From: Sphingomonas sp. AOB5
GTDB taxonomy: Bacteria; Pseudomonadota; Alphaproteobacteria; Sphingomonadales; Sphingomonadaceae
Length of the DNA: 44,104 nt
Assembly (NCBI RefSeq): GCF_029433115.1
Contig: NZ_JARNTV010000028.1
Coordinates: 1-44,104 of the forward strand
Direction: 5' to 3'
Part shown: piece by piece, positions 37,741 through 44,104 of the stretch
Layout of the letters: each line of letters opens with the position of its first letter
Numbering within the stretch: position 1 is the first letter of the stretch
The notes under the pieces: generated by a model
Told to the model about the DNA's origin: nothing
What the model saw: the letters and a program-made list of their open reading frames with translations, nothing else
Database searches by the model: none
Program-made: the position numbers and the translations under genes

Positions 37741-38404
37741 CGCAGGCCTCCACAAGCTGGCTGAAGGGATCGCCGCCTTTCTGGCGGACGAGCGCGAGGT
37801 GCCAGCGTGGCCGGCCAATGCCCTCGACCGGGAGCGGCGTGGATGGCGCGCAGCCGATCCGCCAGCGCGTGACCGCAGCGGAAGGTGCTGAAAGCGGATC
37901 GTCGCCTTCGCGGGCATGGCGGCGCAGCAGCAGCGCGATGGTGCGCCCGCCCTCGGCGGCAAGCTGGAGGCGGCGGGTGGCGGTCATGTCCGCCCGCTTG
38001 GCCTCGCCGATCACCGCGCCAAGGCCGCGATGGCGCAGCCCTTCCTCCATGATTGCCAGCATCTCGGCATCGTCGGCGGCCTCGGCATAAAGAAGGCGCT
38101 GGGCGTCGAGGCCCGATTGCGACAGGCCGGGCGCGAACAGATCGTGGCGGCGCACCACCCATAGCACCGGCCCCCAGGCGCGCGCGGCGATTCCCGCCAT
38201 GAACAGGGTGGCGGCGCAATCGTCCGACATGTCGTGCGATCCGGCCGCGACCTCGTGCAGCGCATCGAGGCGCAGGCCGCCATTGGCGAGCCGCGAATCG
38301 ACCCGATCGATCCCGAAGGGCAGCACCGGGCGACGGCGGAATCCCCCGGTTTCGAGACTGCTGAGCGTCTCGCGCAATTGCTTCAGGACGGCAGGATCGG
38401 CCAT
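37658..38404 (-). CDS. imuA: ImuA, SulA/RecA-like mutagenesis accessory protein
   Basis: 248 residues. It starts MADPAVLKQLRETLSSLETG and contains PFGIDRVDSRLANGGLRLDALHEVA, the start of a degenerate RecA-like core seen in ImuA of alphaproteobacteria (IDxxLGGGL-like). VLWVVRRHDLFAPGLSQSGLD follows. The C-terminus is basic (RTAATGRANRRAA). The Walker A lysine is not evident, so ATP binding is doubtful. ImuA, ImuB and DnaE2 act together in damage-induced mutagenesis. It is the first gene after the SOS box. Confidence 0.88.
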   Translation of the reverse strand: MADPAVLKQLRETLSSLETGGFRRRPVLPFGIDRVDSRLANGGLRLDALHEVAAGSHDMSDDCAATLFMAGIAARAWGPVLWVVRRHDLFAPGLSQSGLDAQRLLYAEAADDAEMLAIMEEGLRHRGLGAVIGEAKRADMTATRRLQLAAEGGRTIALLLRRHAREGDDPLSAPSAAVTRWRIGCAPSTPLPVEGIGRPRWHLALVRQKGGDPFSQLVEACDETGRCALPAAMADRTAATGRANRRAA

Positions 38405-38442
38405 GATACAGCGACTCGTGGGGCGACTCGGAACGATTGAAT

Positions 38443-38457
38443 GTTCCTATTTTGTTC
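38443..38457 (-). promoter_or_regulatory. LexA/SOS box upstream of imuA
   Basis: On the plus strand GTTC (38443-38446), seven bases, GTTC (38454-38457): an exact match to the alphaproteobacterial LexA direct-repeat box GTTC-N7-GTTC. It lies 39 bases before the imuA start, where it would overlap the promoter. LexA should repress the cassette until DNA damage. Confidence 0.9.
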
Positions 38458-38524
38458 TCAATCCGGCAAGAGTCAAGCTGTGTCGCGGGCCTTGGCCGGA
38501 AGATGGAGCGCCTTTCCCCTACTT

Positions 38525-38632
38525 GCCTTCCCCAGCGAAGGCTGGGGCCCAGGCTGGCTGATGGAGGTGGAGAGGACTGCGCTTCCCAACCGATACCTTT
38601 GCAACTGGGCCCCAGCCTTCGCTGGGGAAGGC
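38525..38632. repeat. Inverted repeat with 28-bp perfect arms
   Basis: The left arm 38525-38552 (GCCTTCCCCAGCGAAGG...) and right arm 38605-38632 are exact reverse complements over 28 bases, with a 52-base spacer. Each arm is also partly self-palindromic (CCCCAGC/GCTGGGG). This matches a common dispersed repeat in sphingomonad genomes, as far as I recall. Confidence 0.85.
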
Positions 38633-38779
38633 GATTTGGTTGCGGGACATGTCCGGGGCCAAACAGGCTCAGCATTTCGGAAGATTGTTACCGGTTGTTT
38701 CCGCGGCCTCTGCCCCTGTTGCTATTCGCATCATCCGGCCTAGGGTGTGTCATCCCGATATCACGGAGCCATATCCCGC

Positions 38780-40924
38780 ATGACTTCCCGCATGACCCGC
38801 CGACAGGCGCTGCTCGCCTCCGCCACCACAATCGCCGCCATGCAGTTCGGCGGCGCGATCTCCGCGCTGGCGCAGGCGGCCGGTGCCGTCGATGCTTCGC
38901 CCTTGCTCAAGCCCTGGCCGGGCAATTATGGCGGCACTCCGCCCTGGGACAAGTTCACGCCGGCGATGTTCCCGGTGGCGTTCGAAGCGGCGATGGGCGA
39001 GCTGCGCACCGAGATCCACGCGATCCGCGATGCCAAGACCAAGCCGACCTTCAAGACCGTGTCCGAGAAGATGGAGCTTTCGGGCGAGACGATGGACCGG
39101 GTCCAGTCCGCCTGGGGTGTCTACACCAGCAACCTGGCCGGCAAGGAGGTCCAGGCGATCGCGCGCGAATGGAGCCCGAAAATGGCTGCATTCTATGACG
39201 AGCTGTTCCTCGATCCCAAGCTGTTCGGCCGGGTGAAGGGCGCGTACGACACGCGCGCCTCGCAGGGACTGAATGCGCAGCAGAACCGCCTGCTCGAGCG
39301 CAGCTATCGCGGCTTCGTGCGTCGCGGCGCGCTCCTGTCCGACGCGCAGCGCGCCGAGGTTTCGAAGATCAACCAGACGCTCGCATCGGCCTATGCCGAG
39401 TTCAGCCGCAAGGTGCTGGCAGACGAGGAAACCTGGATCGTCATCGAAAGCGAAGCCGATCTCGCAGGGCTCTCCGACAGCTTCAAGGCGTCGCTCAAGT
39501 CCGCCGCGGACGAACGCAAGGTAACCGGATGGGCGGTGGTGAACACCCGCTCGTCGGTCCAGCCCTTCCTGGCGGCATCGACCAACCGTGCGCTGCGCGA
39601 GAAGGTGTGGCGCGCATTCGTCAGCCGTGGCGACAATGGAGACGCCAACGACACCAAGGCGATCATCGCGCAGATCCTGAAGCTGCGTCAGGACCGCGCA
39701 GTGCTGCTCGGCTTCAAGAATCACGCTTTCCTGCGCATGGACGACACGATGGCGGAAACGCCGGCCAACGCATCGAAGCTGATGATGTCGGTCTGGCCCG
39801 CCGCCCGCGCGCGGGTGGGCGAGGAAGTGGCCGACATGCAGGCGGTGGCCGATAAGGAAAACGCCGGCATCAAGATCGAGCCCTGGGACTATCGCTTCTA
39901 TGCGGAGAAGGTCCGCAAGGAGAAGTACGACCTCGATGAAGCCGAGGTGAAGCCGTATCTGGAGCTGAACAACATCCTGCAAGGCGCGCTGTACGCCGCG
40001 GGCCGTCTGTACGATCTCGACTTCAAGGAAGTGAAGGACGTGCCGGTGTTCGATCCGAACGTGCGCACCTTCGAAGTGACCAACCGCGTCACCAAGAAGC
40101 ATGTCGGCATCTTCTATTTCGACAATTATGCGCGTTCGGGGAAGCGTTCGGGCGCCTGGGCGACGCGCTATCGCGGGCAGAAGAAGTTCGGCGGCGTCAC
40201 CAATACGCTGGGTTCGAACAACAACAACTTCGTGAAGGGCGGCGCCGGCGAACCGACGCTGATCAGCCTCGACGATGCGACCACCCTGTTCCACGAATTC
40301 GGCCATGGCATCCACAGCCTGCTCCAGAACGTGACCTATTCGGGGCTGGCCGGCACGCCGCGCGACTTCGTGGAATATCCCAGCCAGGTGAACGAGAACT
40401 GGCTGCTGACCCGCGACGTGCTGGATAAGTACGCGAAACACTACAAGACCGGCGAGCCGATGCCGCAGTCGCTGGTCGACAAGATCGAGAAATCGTCGAC
40501 CTTCAACCAGGGCTTCGACACGGTGGAATATCTCGCCTGCGCGATCCTCGACATGCAGTTGCACGATCGCGAGACGCCGGTGACCGATATCGACGCGTTC
40601 GAGAAGGAAGCGCTGGGCGCGCTGGGCATGCCGAAGGAAATCGCGCTGCGCCACCGCATGCCGCAGTTCAACCACCTGTTCTCGTCGGACGCCTATTCGG
40701 CCGGTTACTATTCGTACCTGTGGTCGGAAACGATGGACGCCGACACCTGGGAAGCCTTCACCGAGACCGGCGACGTGTGGGACAAGAAGACGGCGGACCG
40801 GTTCCGCCTGACCCTGCTCTCCACCGGCAACGAGACCGACCGCAAGGAAGCCTATCGCGCGTTCCGCGGCCGCGACCCGGACGTGAAGGCGCTGTTCAAG
40901 CGCCGCGGTTTCCCGGTGGCGTGA
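38780..40924 (+). CDS. Periplasmic M3-family metallopeptidase (oligopeptidase/Dcp-like)
   Basis: 714 residues from the ATG at 38780; a second ATG at 38792 and a GTG at 38747 are alternatives. The N-terminus MTSRMTRRQALLASATTIAA resembles a twin-arginine signal (TRRQALL), with cleavage near ALAQA. The zinc motif HEFGH is in TLFHEFGHGIHSLLQN, and the third zinc ligand Glu is expected in the downstream EYPSQVNENW segment. The rest (about 40-380) is helical, as in dipeptidyl carboxypeptidase. It cleaves short peptides; the signal places it in the periplasm. Followed by a structured repeat. Confidence 0.92.
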   Translation: MTSRMTRRQALLASATTIAAMQFGGAISALAQAAGAVDASPLLKPWPGNYGGTPPWDKFTPAMFPVAFEAAMGELRTEIHAIRDAKTKPTFKTVSEKMELSGETMDRVQSAWGVYTSNLAGKEVQAIAREWSPKMAAFYDELFLDPKLFGRVKGAYDTRASQGLNAQQNRLLERSYRGFVRRGALLSDAQRAEVSKINQTLASAYAEFSRKVLADEETWIVIESEADLAGLSDSFKASLKSAADERKVTGWAVVNTRSSVQPFLAASTNRALREKVWRAFVSRGDNGDANDTKAIIAQILKLRQDRAVLLGFKNHAFLRMDDTMAETPANASKLMMSVWPAARARVGEEVADMQAVADKENAGIKIEPWDYRFYAEKVRKEKYDLDEAEVKPYLELNNILQGALYAAGRLYDLDFKEVKDVPVFDPNVRTFEVTNRVTKKHVGIFYFDNYARSGKRSGAWATRYRGQKKFGGVTNTLGSNNNNFVKGGAGEPTLISLDDATTLFHEFGHGIHSLLQNVTYSGLAGTPRDFVEYPSQVNENWLLTRDVLDKYAKHYKTGEPMPQSLVDKIEKSSTFNQGFDTVEYLACAILDMQLHDRETPVTDIDAFEKEALGALGMPKEIALRHRMPQFNHLFSSDAYSAGYYSYLWSETMDADTWEAFTETGDVWDKKTADRFRLTLLSTGNETDRKEAYRAFRGRDPDVKALFKRRGFPVA

Positions 40925-40929
40925 ATGAT

Positions 40930-41056
40930 AATCCTCCCCCGCCAGGGGGAGGTGTCAGGCGCAGCCTGACGGAGGGGGAGGATTCGACAACAGGTGTTGG
41001 AAGAGTCCTCCCCCTCCGTCGCCTTCGGCGCCACCTCCCCCTTGCGGGGGAGGATT
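40930..41056. repeat. 127-bp cruciform-like palindromic element
   Basis: The outer left arm 40930-40954 pairs with the outer right arm 41032-41056 over 25 bases with one mismatch. Inner arms CGGAGGGGGAGGA (40970-40982) and TCCTCCCCCTCCG (41006-41018) also pair. Small side hairpins (TCAGGC-GCA-GCCTGA at left, GCCTTCGGC at right) lie between outer and inner arms. The folded form is a four-way-junction-like structure. It occupies the space directly after the M3 peptidase stop. Confidence 0.85.
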
Positions 41057-41136
41057 GAATTGGCTCAGTCTTGATCAGCCCCACGGACCCGCCGCGCCGC
41101 CCGCGCGTTGCCCGGACGAGACAGGATAAAGGACCC

Positions 41137-42270
41137 ATGATGCCCAACGCACGCATGCTCATCCCCGCGATCGCGCTGCTCGCCGCCTGCACCGAGGGCA
41201 ATGATGCCGTTGCCCAGTCGGCGAGCGGGGCGCTGCCCTTCACCGTCACCGAAGTGGCAGACTTCGAATCGCCCTGGGCGATGACCTTCCTGCCCGACGG
41301 GCGGATGCTGGTGACCGAGAAGGCCGGGCCGATCCTGCTGGTCTCCGCCGATGGCAAGGACCGCAAGGTGGTGTCGGGCACGCCCGCGGTTTCCAGCGCG
41401 GGGCAGGGCGCGATGATGGACGTGGTGCTCCATCCCAAGTTCGCCCAGAACCGGCTGGTCTATTTCAGCTTCTCCGAAGCCAATGCCGAGGGGCTGAAGG
41501 GCGTGGCGCTGGCGCGCGGCACGCTGAAGGACGGTGCGGAACCGGCGCTGGAGAATGTCCAGGTGATCTTCCGCGCGACGCCCTATGTCTCGGGCGACGG
41601 GCATTTCTCGGGCCGGATCGCCTTTTCGAAGGACGGCCATCTGTTCTTCACCAATGGCGAACGCCAGAAGTTCGATCCGGCGCACGATCCCAAGGCGACG
41701 CTGGGCAAAGTGCTGCGCCTGAACGATGACGGCACCCCGGCCGCGGGCAATCCGCTGGCCGCCAAGGGCTTCCATCCGGCGGTCTGGTCCTATGGCCATC
41801 GCAACCTGCTCGGCATTGCCTTCGATGCGAAGGGCAATCTGTGGGAACAGGAAATGGGCCCCAAGGGCGGGGACGAGGTCAATCTGATCCTGCCGGGCAA
41901 GGATTATGGCTATCCGGCGGTGTCGAACGGCGATCATTATGACGGCCGCGACATTCCCGATCACAAGCCGGGCGACGGGTTTGAGCCGCCCAAGGTGTGG
42001 TGGAACCTGGCGATCTCGCCGGGCGGGCTGATGGTCTATTCGGGCAAGTTGTGGCCGGAGTGGCGCGGCGACCTGTTCATCGGCGGGCTTTCGAGCATGG
42101 CGCTGATCCGCGTCGATGTGGACGGCACCAATGCCACCAAGGGCGACCAGTGGGGCATGGGCGCGCGCATCCGCGAGGTGGAGGAAGGCCCCGATGGCGC
42201 GATCTTCGTGCTGGAGGATGGCGGCCGTGGATCGAACGGGCGGATGCTGAAGATCACGCCGAAGAAGTGA
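41137..42270 (+). CDS. PQQ-dependent aldose-type sugar dehydrogenase, lipoprotein or secreted
   Basis: 377 residues from the first of two ATGs (41137, 41140), with AAAGGA upstream. The N-terminus has a signal with an LLAAC lipobox-like end, so it may be a lipoprotein. The body is a six-bladed beta-propeller: LVTEKAGPILLVS, HPKFAQNRLVYFSFSE, WSYGHRNLLGIAFD, EMGPKGGDEVNLILPGKDYGYPAVSNGDHYDG. These match soluble aldose sugar dehydrogenase (YliI-type), which oxidises sugars in the periplasm with PQQ. PQQ synthesis genes are not here. Confidence 0.92.
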   Translation: MMPNARMLIPAIALLAACTEGNDAVAQSASGALPFTVTEVADFESPWAMTFLPDGRMLVTEKAGPILLVSADGKDRKVVSGTPAVSSAGQGAMMDVVLHPKFAQNRLVYFSFSEANAEGLKGVALARGTLKDGAEPALENVQVIFRATPYVSGDGHFSGRIAFSKDGHLFFTNGERQKFDPAHDPKATLGKVLRLNDDGTPAAGNPLAAKGFHPAVWSYGHRNLLGIAFDAKGNLWEQEMGPKGGDEVNLILPGKDYGYPAVSNGDHYDGRDIPDHKPGDGFEPPKVWWNLAISPGGLMVYSGKLWPEWRGDLFIGGLSSMALIRVDVDGTNATKGDQWGMGARIREVEEGPDGAIFVLEDGGRGSNGRMLKITPKK

Positions 42271-42285
42271 ATGGGTGGCGCGGGC

Positions 42286-42663
42286 CTACCTCACGATCAG
42301 GTAGTTCATCCGCGCCGCCGCGATCGGCTTGGTCTCGTCATCCTGCCACGCGATCACCTCGACATTGGCGACGCGATTGCCGAGGCGGGTAACATGGCCG
42401 CGGGCATGGGTCGGTTTGTCGCGGCCCCCGCGCATATAGTCGACCGTGACGTTGACCGGCTTGATGCGTCCGCCGCCTTCCGCGGCGAGCGCCTGACGCA
42501 GCGCCGCGATCGATGCGACGTCGAGCAGCCCGCCGATCGCGCCGCCATGCAGGAAACCCGGACGGCCGGTGACATGATCGCCAAAGGGCATCGTCAGCAC
42601 CGGCGCTTCCTCGCCGGGCTCGACCGTGATGCCCAGTATGGCGGCATAGGGCGGGAGCGTCAC
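42286..42663 (-). CDS. PaaI-family hotdog thioesterase (distal copy)
   Basis: 125 residues. The hotdog helix follows GRPGFLHGGAIGGLLDVASIAAL, with the HGG motif of PaaI-like thioesterases. The strand INPVNVTVDYMRGG-like segment (IKPVNVTVDYMRGG) and VEVIAWQDDETKPIAAARMNYLIV complete the fold. It hydrolyses acyl-CoA esters by family; substrate unknown. Its ATG overlaps the upstream thioesterase stop by 4 bases. Confidence 0.88.
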   Translation of the reverse strand: MTLPPYAAILGITVEPGEEAPVLTMPFGDHVTGRPGFLHGGAIGGLLDVASIAALRQALAAEGGGRIKPVNVTVDYMRGGRDKPTHARGHVTRLGNRVANVEVIAWQDDETKPIAAARMNYLIVR

Positions 42664-43088
42664 TTGTAGCTTCCCGTGGTCATGAAGGTGCCGGCGACAT
42701 GGGCGAGCGGATCGGCGGGATCACCGTCATGCGCCTGCCCGCGCACGAACGCGATCGAGCGCGTGACGCGATAGCATTCGCCGCGGCCGATCACCGTCTT
42801 TCCCGGGACCGCAGGACGCAGATAGTCGATGCGCAGATCGAGCGTGGCGTGCGGATGGAACTGGCCCAGCTTCAGCCACACGCCGACGCTGGCCGCCATG
42901 TCCATCAGCGCAAGGATCGGGCCGGAAGCGAGCACGCCGGATTCGGGATCGCCGACCAGATCCTCGCGATATGGCAGGGTCAGCTCGCACCAGTCTGCGC
43001 CATAGGCGTTCAGCCCGATGCCGAGCTGGCCGCCATGGCCGCGCGCGCCGCCATCGAAGAAGCGTTCCGGATCGAAGACGAAGGTCAT
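42660..43088 (-). CDS. PaaI-family hotdog thioesterase (proximal copy)
   Basis: 142 residues from the ATG at 43088 (MTFVFDPERFFDGG); an ATG at 43127 would add 13 residues. GVLASGPILALMDMAASVGVWLKL is the hotdog helix, with Ala-Ser-Gly in place of the HGG found in its neighbour. ATLDLRIDYLRPAVPGKTVIGRGECYRVTRSIAFVRGQAHD gives the following strands. The pair 43088-42286 is a two-gene operon and the subunits may form a mixed hotdog oligomer (inference). Confidence 0.85.
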   Translation of the reverse strand: MTFVFDPERFFDGGARGHGGQLGIGLNAYGADWCELTLPYREDLVGDPESGVLASGPILALMDMAASVGVWLKLGQFHPHATLDLRIDYLRPAVPGKTVIGRGECYRVTRSIAFVRGQAHDGDPADPLAHVAGTFMTTGSYK

Positions 43089-43213
43089 GGCGGCGCGCTT
43101 AGCAAGCGCGGGCGGACTGTCCAACATTACAGCGATTTAATTAGCCTGGAGCGGGGCCGCCGATAGCCTTTCGCGTGCGGGCGCCGCTGCCCGCTGGTGA
43201 CAGGGGAATGATG

Positions 43214-43372
43214 ATGGGGCTGGTCCAGATCGATGTGGCGCAGATTGCCGAGCTCGGCACGCAGGTGGCGATGCACGGATCGGTGCGCGCGGGCGAGATC
43301 GTGATCGACGATGTGTTCGAGCTGATCGTGAGCCTGGTTTCGGTGGTGGTCGAGTCCGTCGCGGTCGTATGA
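43214..43372 (+). CDS. 52-residue small protein of unknown function
   Basis: Three ATGs occur in a row (43208, 43211, 43214); I chose 43214 because AGGGGA at 43202-43207 is then seven bases upstream. The peptide starts MGLVQIDVAQIAELG, has a middle VAMHGSVRAGEIVID, and ends in a Val/Leu-rich acidic stretch, DVFELIVSLVSVVVESVAVV. Codon use has strong G/C third-position bias. It is not a recognised family. Its stop overlaps the next start by 4 bases (ATGA), so the two proteins are probably made together. It could be a small partner protein or a precursor peptide; neither is shown. Confidence 0.7.
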   Translation: MGLVQIDVAQIAELGTQVAMHGSVRAGEIVIDDVFELIVSLVSVVVESVAVV

Positions 43373-44104
43373 CCCCGCTGCCCGAAGCCGTGCGGGCCGC
43401 GATCCCTGCGGCGCGGGCAGCTTCGCGCGAGACGGCGCTGCGCTGGCGCGAGAGCGAGGCGTGGCGGGCGGCGAGCGCGGGTTTTGCGGACGATGCCGAT
43501 GCGGCGGCGTTCGCTGAAGGGTTGCTTGGCGATGGCGCGTGGGTGTCGGCATTGCTGGCACCCCTGGTCGAGGCGCTGGCATGCGATCCGCTGTTCGAGC
43601 CGCCCTTCCGGCTAAGTCGCGATCCGGTGCGGACCGGCGCGGTGATCTTCGATTGCCCGGCCGCATCGATCAGCGCGAGCGTGCTGGATGCCGCGGCGCT
43701 GGCCGCAATGCCGGTGCCCGCGACGATCGTGTTTCCCGGCCGGATGACGGTGACGCGCTATCAAAAGGCAGGCGGGGCGATGCTGCGGCGATGGGAAGCC
43801 GACCGGCTGGGGACGGGTGTCGGCGCGGCGCCATGTCGTGCGTTGCCCGCGGTGCAGCTGGCGGATGGGCAGGTGCAGCGCGTCGACGGGCGGGTGCAGG
43901 CGCAACTTCTGTGTGGGGCGCAGACGGACGTCGTGCTGCTGACCGCGACGATACGGGCGGGGAGCGATCCGCTGATCCGTGAGTATCGCACGGCGGACGG
44001 GGCGTTCGTGCGCGCGGCCAGCGCCGATGACGGCGCGTCGCGGACCGAGATGCTGCTGACCTTCCTGCGCCTGTCGGGCCGGGCCGATGCGGGCGCGCGG
44101 TTCG
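43369..44104 (+). CDS. Unrecognised protein, 5' part, runs off the right edge
   Basis: The ATG at 43369 overlaps the stop of the 52-residue gene. The frame is open to base 44104 (245 codons) without a stop and shows strong G/C third-position bias. The protein begins MTPLPEAVRAAIPAARAAS and has no signal peptide. After an Ala-rich helical region (about 1-70) comes a mixed stretch: LFEPPFRLSRDPVRTGAVIF, ATIVFPGRMTVTRYQKAGGAMLRRWEADR, and VVLLTATIRAGSDPLIREYRTADG. The strand-rich middle suggests a beta-sandwich or barrel. I do not recognise a known family or catalytic motif. Confidence 0.75.
   Translation, partial: MTPLPEAVRAAIPAARAASRETALRWRESEAWRAASAGFADDADAAAFAEGLLGDGAWVSALLAPLVEALACDPLFEPPFRLSRDPVRTGAVIFDCPAASISASVLDAAALAAMPVPATIVFPGRMTVTRYQKAGGAMLRRWEADRLGTGVGAAPCRALPAVQLADGQVQRVDGRVQAQLLCGAQTDVVLLTATIRAGSDPLIREYRTADGAFVRAASADDGASRTEMLLTFLRLSGRADAGARF

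Larger units (their letters stand above)
38405..38779. other. 375-bp intergenic region with SOS box and an inverted repeat
   Basis: This stretch has no supported gene. It holds the SOS promoter region for imuA at its left end, a 28-bp-arm inverted repeat in the middle (38525-38632), and the leader and probable promoter of the M3 peptidase gene at its right end. Open frames across it are made of repeat sequence. Confidence 0.8.

Noticed and set aside
38750..40675. A 641-codon minus-strand open frame opposite the M3 peptidase
   Set aside because: Shadow of a gene with an intact HEFGH zinc motif; no recognisable domain.

Overview
The window reads as chromosomal DNA of a sphingomonad-type alphaproteobacterium (Sphingomonas or a close relative). 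The evidence is the high GC content with strong G/C bias at third codon positions, a SciP (DUF1153) gene, an alphaproteobacterial SOS box (GTTC-N7-GTTC) in front of an imuA-imuB-dnaE2 cassette, FabI as enoyl-ACP reductase, and palindromic repeats of the kind scattered through sphingomonad chromosomes. No phage, transposase, plasmid replication gene or CRISPR array was seen. Genus assignment is inference, since no search could be run.

Layout. 1-1616: 3' end of a glutathione-dependent formaldehyde dehydrogenase gene, tRNA-Ser(GGA), and a secreted cyclophilin. 1818-5322 (minus): a four-gene Mla/MCE lipid-transport operon (STAS-MlaE permease, ATPase, MCE protein, lipoprotein). 5384-7379: a HAD-IB phosphatase converging on a DUF445 membrane protein. 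7419-11793 (minus): RND efflux permease and its adaptor, with a recognisable promoter and overlapping inverted repeat upstream. 12056-13535: two GlsB/YeaQ-type small membrane proteins flanking a SIMPL-domain protein, with a 32-bp-stem hairpin and a bidirectional terminator between convergent genes. 13739-14380 (minus): sciP and a small unknown gene. 14537-15643: mnmA.

15791-18077 (minus): pdxH, a cation-diffusion transporter and a PhzF-like protein joined by 4-base overlaps. 18251-26265 (plus): a long co-directional run, starting with a circularly permuted ATP-grasp/alpha-E fusion and a transglutaminase-like protein (a predicted peptide-ligation pair), then a DnaJ-like chaperone, YihY/BrkB, fabI, a GNAT acetyltransferase, aroC and a small unknown gene. 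Most junctions are 4-base overlaps, so translational coupling is likely. 26266-31057 (minus): purA and a multi-PAS hybrid histidine kinase. 31148-32155: an FAH-family hydrolase.

32152-38404 (minus): the SOS mutagenesis cassette imuA-imuB-dnaE2, with a 2H-phosphoesterase (2'-5' RNA ligase-like) gene overlapping the end of dnaE2. 38780-42270 (plus): an M3 metallopeptidase and a PQQ-type sugar dehydrogenase, separated by a 127-bp cruciform-like repeat. 42286-43088 (minus): two overlapping PaaI-like thioesterases. 43214-44104 (plus): a 52-residue small protein overlapping the start of an unrecognised gene that runs off the right edge.

Most of the window is housekeeping or conserved accessory content. 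The least explained parts are the right-edge small-protein/unknown pair, the 2H phosphoesterase appended to the SOS polymerase cassette, the extra segment inside ImuB, and four structured palindromic repeats near gene ends.
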